Made by a program: the position numbers and the translations under genes. The notes beneath the pieces are model-generated. The model was not told where the DNA came from and searched no databases. It was given only the letters and a program-made list of their open reading frames with translations. Below are positions 19,017 to 28,136 of a DNA stretch of 64,000 nucleotides, piece after piece. Source of the DNA: Rhodoplanes sp. (GTDB lineage Bacteria; Pseudomonadota; Alphaproteobacteria; Rhizobiales; Xanthobacteraceae); the NCBI RefSeq assembly GCF_013377085.1, contig NZ_JACAAX010000002.1:186001-250000 (forward strand). Reading direction: 5' to 3'. The stretch's first letter is position 1. Each line of letters opens with the position of its first letter.

Positions 19017-19091
19017 TGGAGCGGGCGAAGGGATTCGAACCCTCGACCCCAACCTTGGCAAGGTTGTGCTCTACCACTGAGCTACGCCCGC
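19017..19091 (-). tRNA. tRNA-Gly (GCC anticodon)
   Basis: Read on the minus strand the gene starts GCGGGCGTAGCTCAG and ends CGCCCGCTCCA. The 7-bp acceptor stem pairs perfectly. The anticodon arm CAACC-TTGCCAA-GGTTG gives anticodon GCC, and the T arm GAGGG-TTCGAAT-CCCTT is canonical. CCA is encoded (19017-19019). Confidence 0.97.
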
Positions 19092-19287
19092 ATCCTGCGG
19101 CGGCACGGCCACCGAGGCGCTTCTCTACCCAAACTCGGATCGCTTGGCAACCGTCGTGACGCACCTGAAGGACCGGGCTTGCACGCCAGCGGTGCCGGGC
19201 GGCAGGCGGGCTTTCGACAGGGTTGACGGAGACTGTCCGGCGCGGTCCAGTGCCGCGCGCCGACGAGCGCAGCCACCACATCGCCCC

Positions 19288-19839
19288 ATGCCCGCCACGC
19301 CCGACGACCTGTTCGCCTGCCTCGACCGCCTCGGCGTCGCCCACCGCACGGTGCGGCATCAAGCCGTGTTCACGGTCGAGGAATCGCAGTCGCTGCGCGG
19401 CGAGATCCCGGGCGGGCATACGAAAAACTTGTTTCTGAAGGACCGCCGGGGCACCTTGTTCCTGGTGGTGGCGCTCGAGGACGCGGCGATCGACCTCAAG
19501 GGCCTGCACCGGTGGCTGGAGGCCGGCCGCTTCTCGTTCGGCTCGGCCGAGCTGTTGCGCGAAGCGCTCGGAGTCGAGCCCGGCTCGGTGACGCCGTTCG
19601 CGGCCATCAACGACGCGGCCTTGCGGGTGACCGTGGTGCTCGACACGCCCATGCTGGCCGAGGAGACGTTGAACTACCATCCGCTGATCAACACCATGAC
19701 GACGGCGATCGCGCCCGCCGACCTGGTACGGTTCCTGCGCCATACGGGCCACGAGCCCCGCATCGCCGCCGTCTCGGGCGGCAGCCAGGACGGGAACCTA
19801 GACGGAAACCGAGACGGGAGCGGCGAAGCGCCCGATTGA
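19288..19839 (+). CDS. YbaK/ProX-type aminoacyl-tRNA deacylase (prolyl-tRNA editing domain protein)
   Basis: This 183-residue free-standing editing domain removes mischarged amino acids, probably alanine, from tRNA(Pro). The family pattern is present: HQAVFTVEES, then GGHTKNLFLKDRRGTLFLVV with the conserved lysine, then the GSVTPFAAIND and LNYHPLINTMTTAIAPADLVRFL segments. The C-terminal 15 residues are a low-complexity D/N/G tail. The start at 19288 gives the normal family N-terminus, although no strong ribosome site is visible. It is followed 82 bp later by the CnoX-like gene. Confidence 0.85.
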   Translation: MPATPDDLFACLDRLGVAHRTVRHQAVFTVEESQSLRGEIPGGHTKNLFLKDRRGTLFLVVALEDAAIDLKGLHRWLEAGRFSFGSAELLREALGVEPGSVTPFAAINDAALRVTVVLDTPMLAEETLNYHPLINTMTTAIAPADLVRFLRHTGHEPRIAAVSGGSQDGNLDGNRDGSGEAPD

Positions 19840-19921
19840 CGTCGCGATTGCAATGAGTTCCGTGCTTCCCCATCTAGTCGGGCGGAGGGGCGCGGCGGCA
19901 CCCCGATAAAGGACACTCCAT

Positions 19922-20842
19922 ATGTTGCAGGACGGCGGAGCGGCGGTGGCCGCGGACGGGCTGATCAAGGACACGACCACCCAGGGCTTCATGAAGGACG
20001 CCATCGAGGAATCGCGCCGGCAGCCCGTGCTGGTCGATTTCTGGTCGCCGCGCTCCCCGGCCTCCAAGCAGCTCACCCTGATCCTCGAGAAGGTGGTGCG
20101 GGCCGCCCGGGGCAAGGTGAAGCTCTGCAAGCTGAACATCGACGAGCACGGCGCCGTCTTCCAGCAGCTCCAGCAGCAGTTGGGCATTCAATCGATTCCC
20201 GCCGTCATCGCCTTCGCCGACGGCCGGGCGGCCGACGGCTTCATGGGGGCGCTGCCGGAGCAGCAGGTGGTGGCCTTCGTCGAGCGCCTGACCGGCGGCA
20301 AAGGCGCGGCCGACGATCCGGTGCAGCAGGCGATCGAGGCCGCCGACGCGGCCCTGGTCGAGGGCGACGCCGCGTCGGCGGCGGAGATCTATGCCGAGGT
20401 GCTGGCGCACGACCCCGAGAACATCCACGCCATGGCCGGGCTGACCCGCTGCCATGTCGAGACCGGCGAGCTCGAGCAGGCCAGGCAGACGCTCGCCATG
20501 GTGCCCGAGGCGAAGCGCAGCCAGCCGCCTGTCGCGGCCGCCGCCGCCGCCCTCGAGGTCGCCGAGCAGGCCGCCGCGCTCGGCCCCCTGGTCGAGTTGG
20601 AGAAGAAGGTCGCGGCCGACCCGCTCGACCACCAGGCCCGCTTCGACCTGGCGCTCGCCCTCAACGCCAAGGGCCGCCGTGCCGAGACGGTCGATCACCT
20701 GCTGGAGATCGCCCGGCGCGACCGCAAATGGAACGAGGACGGCGCCCGCAAGCAGCTCGTCCAGCTCTTCGAAGCCTGGGGCCCGACCGACGAGGCGACC
20801 GTCTCGGGCCGCCGCCGGCTGTCCTCGATCCTGTTCGCCTGA
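19922..20842 (+). CDS. CnoX/YbbN-like thioredoxin-fold protein with TPR region, cysteine-less active site
   Basis: This 306-residue protein consists of a thioredoxin fold (about residues 15-125) followed by tetratricopeptide-like repeats (about 135-300). The architecture matches CnoX, the chaperedoxin that protects GroEL substrates under oxidative stress. The position where thioredoxins carry CGPC reads DFWSPRSPASKQL here, so both active-site cysteines are replaced by serine. Thiol-disulfide chemistry at that site is therefore excluded. A holdase or chaperone role remains possible. AAAGGA about 9 bases upstream supports the start. It is 38 bp before the Lon-N gene. Confidence 0.85.
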   Translation: MLQDGGAAVAADGLIKDTTTQGFMKDAIEESRRQPVLVDFWSPRSPASKQLTLILEKVVRAARGKVKLCKLNIDEHGAVFQQLQQQLGIQSIPAVIAFADGRAADGFMGALPEQQVVAFVERLTGGKGAADDPVQQAIEAADAALVEGDAASAAEIYAEVLAHDPENIHAMAGLTRCHVETGELEQARQTLAMVPEAKRSQPPVAAAAAALEVAEQAAALGPLVELEKKVAADPLDHQARFDLALALNAKGRRAETVDHLLEIARRDRKWNEDGARKQLVQLFEAWGPTDEATVSGRRRLSSILFA

Positions 20843-20880
20843 GACTCCGGCCGCGCCGGACCAAGGTCACGGAGACGGCC

Positions 20881-21555
20881 ATGCCCATGAACACCACCTA
20901 TCGGGGACCCGCGGACCTGCCGTCGACGCTGCCGGTGTTCCCGCTGCCGGGCGCCCTGCTGCTGCCGCGCGGCCAGATGCCGCTCAACATCTTCGAGCCG
21001 CGCTACCTGGCCTTGGTGGACGACGCGCTGCGGAGCGGCCACCGCCTGATCGGCATGATCCAGCCGGACAGCGGCCATCCGGGCCCCGAGGACAAGCCGA
21101 ACCTGTTCAAGGTCGGTTGCGCCGGCCGCATCACCCAGCTCGCCGAGACCGGGGACGGGCGCTACCTGCTGCAGCTCACCGGGGTCGCCCGGTTCCGCCT
21201 GGAGCACGAGCTGTCGGTCGATACGCCCTACCGCCAGTGCCTGGTCACCTTTGGGCCGTTCGCCGACGACTTCGTCGCCCGCAAGGGCGAGAAGGCGGTC
21301 GACCGCGAGACGCTGCTGCAGGCGCTGCGCGATTTCCTCGAAGCCAACAAGCTGAAGGCCGACTGGGACGGCATCGAGAACGCCCCCAACGAGGCGCTGG
21401 TCAACGCGCTCGCCATGATGTCCCCCTACGGACCGGCCGAGAAGCAGGCCCTGCTGGAGGCGCCCGACCTCAAGACCCGCGCCGAGATCCTGGTCGCCGT
21501 CACCAAGATCGAGCTCGCCAAGGGCCGCAACCCGAGCGACGCCTCGCTGCAGTGA
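20881..21555 (+). CDS. LON peptidase substrate-binding-domain protein
   Basis: This 224-residue protein is the Lon N-terminal domain alone, without ATPase or protease. LPVFPLPGALLLPRGQMPLNIFEPRYLALVDDAL is the hallmark N-terminus, followed by GCAGRITQLAETGDGRYLLQLTGVARFRL. Free-standing versions are common in alphaproteobacteria and their role is poorly defined. It sits in a run with the CnoX-like gene upstream and the Trm112-like gene about 100 bp downstream, an arrangement that suggests joint expression. Confidence 0.9.
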   Translation: MPMNTTYRGPADLPSTLPVFPLPGALLLPRGQMPLNIFEPRYLALVDDALRSGHRLIGMIQPDSGHPGPEDKPNLFKVGCAGRITQLAETGDGRYLLQLTGVARFRLEHELSVDTPYRQCLVTFGPFADDFVARKGEKAVDRETLLQALRDFLEANKLKADWDGIENAPNEALVNALAMMSPYGPAEKQALLEAPDLKTRAEILVAVTKIELAKGRNPSDASLQ

Positions 21556-21654
21556 GGCGGCCGCGCCCGTTGCCGGCGCACCGCCGCCGGGGCTATCCTG
21601 CCCCGGCTCGACCCTTCGGCCGAGCGACCCCCCGTGACAACGGAAATTCACCGC

Positions 21655-21855
21655 ATGACCTCGACGCCTCCCGACCGCGCGGCCGGTTCGGTCGATCCCA
21701 AGCTCCTCGAAATCCTGGTCTGCCCGCTGACCAAAGGCCCGCTCGAATACGATTCCGAGCGCCAGGAGCTGGTCTCGCGGTCGGCCCGGCTCGCCTATCC
21801 GATCCGCGACGGCATTCCGATCATGCTGGTCGAGGAGGCCCGCCGCCTCGACTGA
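21655..21855 (+). CDS. Trm112-family (UPF0434) small protein
   Basis: This 66-residue protein has the Trm112-like core: [45 protein letters not shown]. Eukaryotic Trm112 activates methyltransferases; the bacterial role is not settled. Only one cysteine (VCPLTKGPL) is present, so a full zinc ribbon is not formed. An in-frame GTG at 21634 could add seven residues, but the ATG at 21655 has GGAAA upstream. Confidence 0.85.
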   Translation: MTSTPPDRAAGSVDPKLLEILVCPLTKGPLEYDSERQELVSRSARLAYPIRDGIPIMLVEEARRLD

Positions 21856-21867
21856 GGCTGCGCACCC

Positions 21868-21970
21868 GTCATTCCGGGGCGCGCCGGAGGCGCGAACCCG
21901 GAATCCAGCCCCGAACACATGCGTTGCCTCTGGATTCCGGGTTCGGCGCTGCGCGCCGCCCCGGAATGAC
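21868..21970. repeat. 103-bp palindromic intergenic repeat (copy 3)
   Basis: It has the same termini as the copy at 7671 (GTCATTCCGGGGCGCG ... GCCCCGGAATGAC). The inner halves are CGAACCCGGAATCCAG and CTGGATTCCGGGTTCG. It fills the gap between the Trm112-like and GST genes. Confidence 0.84.
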
Positions 21971-22000
21971 CGGAGCAGAAGGCCGAAGCTGGGAGAACAA

Positions 22001-22627
22001 ATGCTGAAGATCTGGGGCCGCACCACCTCGTCGAACGTGCAGAAGGTCATGTGGGCGGTGGGCGAGCTCGGCCTCGCGCACGAGCGCATCGACATCGGCG
22101 GGCCGTTCGGCGGCAACAAGGACCCGGACTATCTGGCCCGGAACCCCAACGGGCTGGTGCCGACGCTCGAGGAGGACGACGGCTTCCTGCTGTGGGAGTC
22201 GAACTCCATCGTGCGCTATCTCGCCGCCACCTACGGGCCGGGCCCGCTGGAGCCCGCCGACGCGCGCGAGCGCGCCCGCGCCGGCCAGTGGATGGACTGG
22301 CAGCTCACCATCGCGGGGCCGGCCATCATCCCGGTGTTCTGGCAGCTCGTGCGCACCCCGCCGGAGCAGCGCGACGAGGCCGCGATTGCGGCCGGCAAGG
22401 CCAAGAGCATCGCGGCCTTCGGCATCGCCGACGCGGCGCTGGCCAGGACGCCCTATCTGGCCGGCGACGCCTTTTCCTACGGCGACATCCCCGTGGCCGT
22501 GATGGCACGCCGGTTTCTGGAGCTGGTGGCGGAGCGGCCGGCGTTCCCGAACCTCGAGCGCTGGTACGCCGCGATCGACGCGCGCCCGGCGTTTCGCGAG
22601 CACGTCGCCTCGATCCCGATGGTGTGA
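22001..22627 (+). CDS. Glutathione S-transferase
   Basis: This 208-residue protein has the N-terminal thioredoxin-like domain: IWGRTTSSNVQKVMWAVGELGL, NPNGLVPTLEEDDGFLLWESNSIVRYL with the cis-proline and the glutathione-binding Glu-Ser. An alpha-helical C-terminal domain (GDAFSYGDIPVAVMARRF) follows. It would conjugate glutathione to electrophiles or act as a glutathione lyase. GGGAGAA seven bases upstream supports the start. It is flanked by palindromic repeats on both sides. Confidence 0.9.
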   Translation: MLKIWGRTTSSNVQKVMWAVGELGLAHERIDIGGPFGGNKDPDYLARNPNGLVPTLEEDDGFLLWESNSIVRYLAATYGPGPLEPADARERARAGQWMDWQLTIAGPAIIPVFWQLVRTPPEQRDEAAIAAGKAKSIAAFGIADAALARTPYLAGDAFSYGDIPVAVMARRFLELVAERPAFPNLERWYAAIDARPAFREHVASIPMV

Positions 22628-22634
22628 CGCCCCG

Positions 22635-22757
22635 GTCATTCCGGGGCGCGGACCGTCGGGTCCGCGAGCCCGGAATCCATACCCCCGGTGCCGGTGGCTC
22701 ACGGAAGACCGGGCGTATGGGTCCCGGGCTCGCTGCTTCGCAGCGCCCCGGGACGAC
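22635..22757. repeat. Palindromic intergenic repeat (copy 4, diverged)
   Basis: It starts GTCATTCCGGGGCGCGG like the other copies, but the right end reads GCGCCCCGGGACGAC. The inner halves GAGCCCGGAATCCAT and ATGGGTCCCGGGCTCG also carry changes. It is 123 bp long and lies seven bases after the GST stop. Confidence 0.8.
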
Positions 22758-22784
22758 GGATGCAGCGAACGCAGATCGCAGCCC

Positions 22785-24005
22785 CTACAACGCCTCGCCT
22801 TTGAGAAGCTTCGGCACCTCGCCCGACAGCCCCGCCGCCTCGCGCACAAAGACACGTTTGAGCACCGGCGCGCGGTCGACCAGGCCGAGGCCGAGGTCGC
22901 GGACAAGGCGCAAGAGGTCCGAGCGATTGGAGAACAGGCGGTTCAGCCCGTCGGTGGCCAGCCCCATCGTCATGGTGTCGAAACGCCGCCAGCGCTGGTA
23001 GCGCTCGAGCACGTCGGGACCGCCGACATCGAGGCCGAGCCGAGCCGCATCGGCGACGGCCTCGGCCAGCGCGGCCGCGTCGCGAAGCCCGAGATTGAGG
23101 CCCTGGCCGGCGATCGGATGGACCCGGTGGGCGGCGTCGCCGACCAGCGCCAAGCGGTCGTCGACGAAGCGGCGCGCCACCGCGAGGCCGAGCGGAAAGG
23201 CCTGGCGCGGCCCGACGGCGGCGAGCTCGCCGAGATGCAGGCCGAAGCGTTTCTCCAGCTCGGCATGGAAGGCGTCGTCCGGCAGTGCGACGATGCGCGC
23301 GGCCTCCGCCGTCGTCTCGACCCACACCAGCGAGGCGCGGTTGTCGGTCAGCGGCAGGATGGCGAACGGGCCGGCGGGAAGAAAATGCTCGACGGCCTGT
23401 CCGTGATGCTCGCGCTCGTGCTTCACCGTGGTGACGATCGCCGACTGGCCATACTCCCAGCCGACCGTGCCGATGCCGGCGAGGTCGCGCAGCCGCGAGC
23501 GCACGCCGTCGGCGGCGACCAGGAGGCTCGCCTCGACCACGGCGCCGTCGGCCAGTCGCACCGTGACGCCGTGCGGGCCGGGCTCGTATCCGGTGACCGA
23601 CGTCGCGCGAAGATCGAGGCCGTCGACCTTGGCGCGCTCGGTCAGCGCCTTCAAGAGCACGCCGTTCTCGACCATCTGGGCGAAGGGCTCGCCCGGCGCC
23701 ACCTCGCCCGCGAAAGTGAGAAACACCGGCCGCACGGCGTCGTCGAGCCGGCTGTCGGTGATCACCATGTCGAGGATGTCCTGGGCGGCGGGGGCGACCG
23801 CCGGCCACACGCCGAGCGTCTCCAGCATGCGCCGTGTCGCCGCCGCGATCGCCGAGGCGCGCGCATCGACGGCCGGCCGCGCCAGCGCCGGATCCGCCAC
23901 CGTGACGGCGAAGCCCGAGCCGAGCGACTGGCGCAGCGCGAGCGCGAGCGCGAGGCCGGCGAAGCCGCCACCGGCGACGAGGACTTTGGTGCGGTCCGAG
24001 GTCAT
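22785..24005 (-). CDS. UbiH/UbiF/COQ6-family FAD-dependent hydroxylase
   Basis: This 406-residue flavoprotein monooxygenase of ubiquinone biosynthesis has the FAD Rossmann motif VAGGGFAGLALALAL near residue 10. ADGVRSRLRD lies mid-chain, and the second FAD motif is LVGDAAHRVHPIAGQGLNLGLRDAAALAE (about residues 285-312). Such enzymes hydroxylate the quinone ring; which position cannot be told from sequence. The start at 24005 places the FAD motif at the usual distance; 51 further upstream codons are open but unlike the family. It is divergent from tesB. Confidence 0.9.
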   Translation of the reverse strand: MTSDRTKVLVAGGGFAGLALALALRQSLGSGFAVTVADPALARPAVDARASAIAAATRRMLETLGVWPAVAPAAQDILDMVITDSRLDDAVRPVFLTFAGEVAPGEPFAQMVENGVLLKALTERAKVDGLDLRATSVTGYEPGPHGVTVRLADGAVVEASLLVAADGVRSRLRDLAGIGTVGWEYGQSAIVTTVKHEREHHGQAVEHFLPAGPFAILPLTDNRASLVWVETTAEAARIVALPDDAFHAELEKRFGLHLGELAAVGPRQAFPLGLAVARRFVDDRLALVGDAAHRVHPIAGQGLNLGLRDAAALAEAVADAARLGLDVGGPDVLERYQRWRRFDTMTMGLATDGLNRLFSNRSDLLRLVRDLGLGLVDRAPVLKRVFVREAAGLSGEVPKLLKGEAL

Positions 24006-24184
24006 GAAATCCGTGCCTTCTACCGCCGCGAGCCCGACCGGCGCGGCGCCGGCAGACCTATAGCACCGGGCAGGCGGCCGCGACCATGCGACCGGACGAT
24101 CCGCCTCCTCCGCTCGCCTTGACTTTGCGCGGCGCGCCGGCGTCATTGGCGGTTCCACCCCACCAGCCTCATGGTCCGGAACTC

Positions 24185-25054
24185 ATGGCGTCCGCCGTCC
24201 AGCACTTGCTGTCGATCATCGATCTCGAACCGATCGAGGTGAACCTTTTCCGCGGGCGCTCCCCGCAATCCGGCTGGCAGCGCGTGTTCGGCGGCCAGGT
24301 GATCGGCCAGGCGCTGGTCGCCGCCTGCCGCACCGTCGCGGAAATCGCCGAGCGGCCGCCGCACTCGCTGCACGCCTATTTCCTGCTGGCCGGCGACCCC
24401 AAGGTGCCGATCATCTACGAGGTCGAGCGCCTGCGCGACGGCAAGAGCTACACGACCCGCCGCGTCACCGCGATCCAGCACGGACGGCCGATCTACTCGG
24501 CCATGGTGTCGTTCCACAAGCCCGAGCAGGGCTTCGACCACCAGTTCGAGATGCCGCACGTGCCCGACCCGGAGACGCTGCCGAGCGAGCTCGAGCTCAA
24601 GGAGCGCATCCTGCCGCTGATGCCCGATCCGGTGCGCGGCTATTACGAGCGCGAGCGGCCGATCGAGCTGCGCCCGGTCGAGTTCGAGCGCTATCTCGGC
24701 AAGGCGCATCCGGAAGGCCGCTTCCATGTGTGGATCCGCACCACCGGCCGGCTGCCCGACGAACCGGCGATTCACCGCTGCGTGCTCGCCTACGCGTCCG
24801 ACATGCTGCTGCTCGACGCCTCGATGATCCCGCACGGCCGCACGCTGTTCGAGAAGGACTTCATGGCGGCGAGCCTCGACCACGCGATGTGGTTCCACCG
24901 CCCGTTCCGGGCCGACGAGTGGCTCCTGTACTGCCAGGACAGCCCGAACGCCTGCGGGGGGCGCGGCTTCGGCCGCGGCCTGATCTTCGCGCGCGACGGC
25001 ACGCTGATCGCGTCGGTGGCGCAGGAAGGCGTCATCCGTCCCCGCCACGACTGA
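24185..25054 (+). CDS. tesB: Acyl-CoA thioesterase II (TesB family)
   Basis: This 289-residue double hot-dog thioesterase cleaves acyl-CoA to free fatty acid and CoA. GWQRVFGGQVIGQALVAACRTV (about residues 35-56) and the C-terminal SLDHAMWFHRPFRADEWLLYCQDSPNACGGRGFGRG block with the conserved Asp, Ser/Thr and Gln positions are typical. The start at 24185 has GGAAC upstream; earlier codons from 24086 are open but unlike the family. Confidence 0.93.
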   Translation: MASAVQHLLSIIDLEPIEVNLFRGRSPQSGWQRVFGGQVIGQALVAACRTVAEIAERPPHSLHAYFLLAGDPKVPIIYEVERLRDGKSYTTRRVTAIQHGRPIYSAMVSFHKPEQGFDHQFEMPHVPDPETLPSELELKERILPLMPDPVRGYYERERPIELRPVEFERYLGKAHPEGRFHVWIRTTGRLPDEPAIHRCVLAYASDMLLLDASMIPHGRTLFEKDFMAASLDHAMWFHRPFRADEWLLYCQDSPNACGGRGFGRGLIFARDGTLIASVAQEGVIRPRHD

Positions 25055-25254
25055 GCGCGCGGGACGCGGCGCGTAGCGCGATCCGCACTGGACATGCACG
25101 CGACGGCTGACGGCGGCGCAGCATTGTCGTAGGGTGCGGGCCGCATCCTTTCGCCGTCGGCGTCGCATCCGCGCGCGGACGAGGTTCGCGTCACCATGAT
25201 GGGCGCCACCGGCCGGGCCGGGCGCGGCGCCTGGGCGGCAACGGCGCCGCCGAG

Positions 25255-25269
25255 CACCACAGAGGGGGC
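25255..25269 (+). repeat. 15-bp block shared by the two glnK leaders (copy 1)
   Basis: CACCACAGAGGGGGC occurs here, four bases before the first glnK ATG, and again at 26020-26034, about 20 bases before the second glnK ATG. This suggests that the two genes and part of their leader arose by tandem duplication. The G-run may serve as the ribosome site. Confidence 0.6.
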
Positions 25270-25273
25270 CGGC

Positions 25274-25612
25274 ATGAAGCTCGTCATCGCGGTCATCAAG
25301 CCGTTCAAGCTCGACGAGGTGCACCAGGCGCTGACCCGCATCGGGATCAGCGGCATGACGGTCGCCGAGGTCAAGGGCTACGGCCGCCAGAAGGGCCACA
25401 CCGAGGTCTACCGGGGCGCCGAGTACGTCGTCAGCTTCCTGCCCAAGGTGCGCATCGACGTGGTGGTGCCGGCCACGCAGGTCGACGCCGTGATCGAGGC
25501 GATCACCTCGGCCTCCCGCACGGGCCAGATCGGCGACGGCAAGATCTTCGTCACCGACGTGGTCCGCGCCATGCGGATCCGCACCGGCGAGACCGACGCC
25601 GACGCGCTCTGA
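25274..25612 (+). CDS. glnK: Nitrogen regulatory protein P-II (GlnB/GlnK family), first copy
   Basis: This 112-residue PII signal protein starts [20 protein letters not shown]. The T-loop contains the uridylylation tyrosine Y51 (GHTEVYRGAEY), and the C-terminal nucleotide-binding region [23 protein letters not shown] is intact. PII proteins sense ATP/ADP, 2-oxoglutarate and uridylylation state and control AmtB and nitrogen metabolism. It is about 72% identical by eye to the PII gene at 26054. No clear sigma-54 promoter is seen upstream. Whether it is GlnB or GlnK is not decided by sequence alone. Confidence 0.93.
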   Translation: MKLVIAVIKPFKLDEVHQALTRIGISGMTVAEVKGYGRQKGHTEVYRGAEYVVSFLPKVRIDVVVPATQVDAVIEAITSASRTGQIGDGKIFVTDVVRAMRIRTGETDADAL

Positions 25613-26392
<780 letters not shown>

Positions 26393-26417
26393 CCCGCACC
26401 CAACGGACAGGAGCAAC

Positions 26418-27866
26418 ATGATGACATACAAGAATCCGTATCGTGCGGGGCTCGCGACGTTCGCGATCGCGATGCTGGCGGCGAGCACGGCCTTCGCGGC
26501 CGAGCCGACGGTCAACAAGGGCGACAATGCCTGGATGATGACCTCGTCGGTGCTGGTGCTGCTGATGACGATCCCGGGCCTCGCGCTGTTCTACGGCGGC
26601 CTGGCGCGTCAGAAGAACATGCTCTCGGTGCTGGCGCATGTCTTCTACACGGTCTGCATCGTCGTCGTCCTGTGGGCCCTCTACGGCTACTCGGTGACGT
26701 TCACGGGCGGCTCGCCCTTCATCGGCGGCTTCTCCAAGCTGTTCCTGGCCGGCGTGACGCCGGACTCGAAGGCCGCCACCTTCTCGGTCGGCGCCAACAT
26801 CTCGGAGCTGATCTATGTCTGCTTCCAGATGACCTTCGCGGCGATCACGCCGGCCCTGATCGTCGGCGCCTTCGCGGAGCGCATGAAGTTCTCGGCGCTG
26901 GCGCTGTTCATCCCGCTTTGGGTGACGCTGATCTACTTCCCGATCGCCCACATGGTCTGGTACTGGGCCGGCCCCGACGCGATCGCCGACGCCACCGCCG
27001 CACTCGCGGCCGCGACCGACGGCGCCGCCAAGGCGGCCGCGCAGGCCAAGCTCGACGAGGTGATGGCCGACGCCGGTCAGGTGTTCCTGTGGGGCGCCAT
27101 CGACTTCGCCGGCGGCACCGTGGTGCACATCAATGCCGGCATCGCCGGCCTGGTCGGCGCCCTCCTGGTCGGCAAGCGCATCGGCTTCGGCAAGGAGCTG
27201 ATGCCTCCCCACTCGCTGACCCAGACCATGATCGGCGCCGCGCTGCTGTGGGTGGGCTGGTTCGGCTTCAACGCCGGCTCCGCCCTCGAGGCGAACGGCT
27301 CGGCCGCGCTGGCGATGACCAACACGTTCGTGGCCACCGCCGCCGCCGCACTGTCGTGGATGTTCGCGGAGTGGATCGTGAAGGGCAAGCCGTCGCTCCT
27401 CGGCGCGCTGTCCGGCTGCGTCGCCGGCCTCGTCGCCGTCACGCCGGCGGCCGGTTATGCCGGCCCGATGGGCGCCATCGTGCTCGGCCTCGTTGTCGGC
27501 GTCGTCTGCCTGTTCTTCTGCTCGGTGGTGAAGAACGCCTTCGGCTATGACGACGCCCTCGACGTGTTCGGTGTCCACTGCATCGGCGGAATCGTCGGCG
27601 CCATCGCCACCGGCATCCTGGTCAACCCGGCGCTCGGCGGCACCGGCATCTTCGACTACGTCGCCAACAAGATCGCCGACTACGACTTCATGGCCCAGCT
27701 CGTCGCGCAGGGCAAAGCCGTCGGCACCACGCTGGTGTGGTCGGGCGTCGGCTCGGCGATCCTCTACAAGATCGTCGATCTGGTCGTCGGGCTACGGCCG
27801 ACTCCCGAGGCCGAGCGCGAGGGCCTCGACCTCGCCGACCACGGCGAGCGTGCCTACAACATGTAA
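26418..27866 (+). CDS. amtB: Ammonium transporter AmtB
   Basis: This 482-residue inner-membrane channel begins with a signal-like segment (LATFAIAMLAASTAFAAEP), then about eleven membrane helices. Landmarks are MTIPGLALFYGGLARQKNML, the first twin histidine in FAGGTVVHINAGIAGLVG, the second in DVFGVHCIGGIVGAI, and an inserted Ala-rich loop (DATAALAAATDGAAKAAAQAKLDEVMADAG). ACAGGAG five bases upstream fixes the start. A strong terminator follows, closing the glnK2-amtB operon. Confidence 0.96.
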   Translation: MMTYKNPYRAGLATFAIAMLAASTAFAAEPTVNKGDNAWMMTSSVLVLLMTIPGLALFYGGLARQKNMLSVLAHVFYTVCIVVVLWALYGYSVTFTGGSPFIGGFSKLFLAGVTPDSKAATFSVGANISELIYVCFQMTFAAITPALIVGAFAERMKFSALALFIPLWVTLIYFPIAHMVWYWAGPDAIADATAALAAATDGAAKAAAQAKLDEVMADAGQVFLWGAIDFAGGTVVHINAGIAGLVGALLVGKRIGFGKELMPPHSLTQTMIGAALLWVGWFGFNAGSALEANGSAALAMTNTFVATAAAALSWMFAEWIVKGKPSLLGALSGCVAGLVAVTPAAGYAGPMGAIVLGLVVGVVCLFFCSVVKNAFGYDDALDVFGVHCIGGIVGAIATGILVNPALGGTGIFDYVANKIADYDFMAQLVAQGKAVGTTLVWSGVGSAILYKIVDLVVGLRPTPEAEREGLDLADHGERAYNM

Positions 27867-27918
27867 GGCAACACAGGACTCGGAGGGGGCGGAGACCCGG
27901 CACCGCCCCTTTCGATCG

Positions 27919-27952
27919 GAGGCCCCGACCTTGTGTCGGGGCCTCTTTTTTT
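27919..27952 (+). terminator. Strong rho-independent terminator after amtB
   Basis: GAGGCCCCGAC and GTCGGGGCCTC form a perfect 11-bp stem with loop CTTGT, followed by seven T. It lies 52 bp after the amtB stop. Confidence 0.93.
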
Positions 27953-28136
27953 GTGCCCGGCGCCGTCCTCGATCCCGGCCGCGAGCCGCGCAGTGCGGGA
28001 AAACGACAGCCTGCCGGAGCGCATGGCTCCGGGGCTTGACGGTCGATGGTTAATCGCGCCTTAACCTCGCCCCCTCTATGGTTGAACCGCGTCTCCGCCG
28101 GCCGGCGGCGGAGGTCGCCCGACGAACGCATCATCG

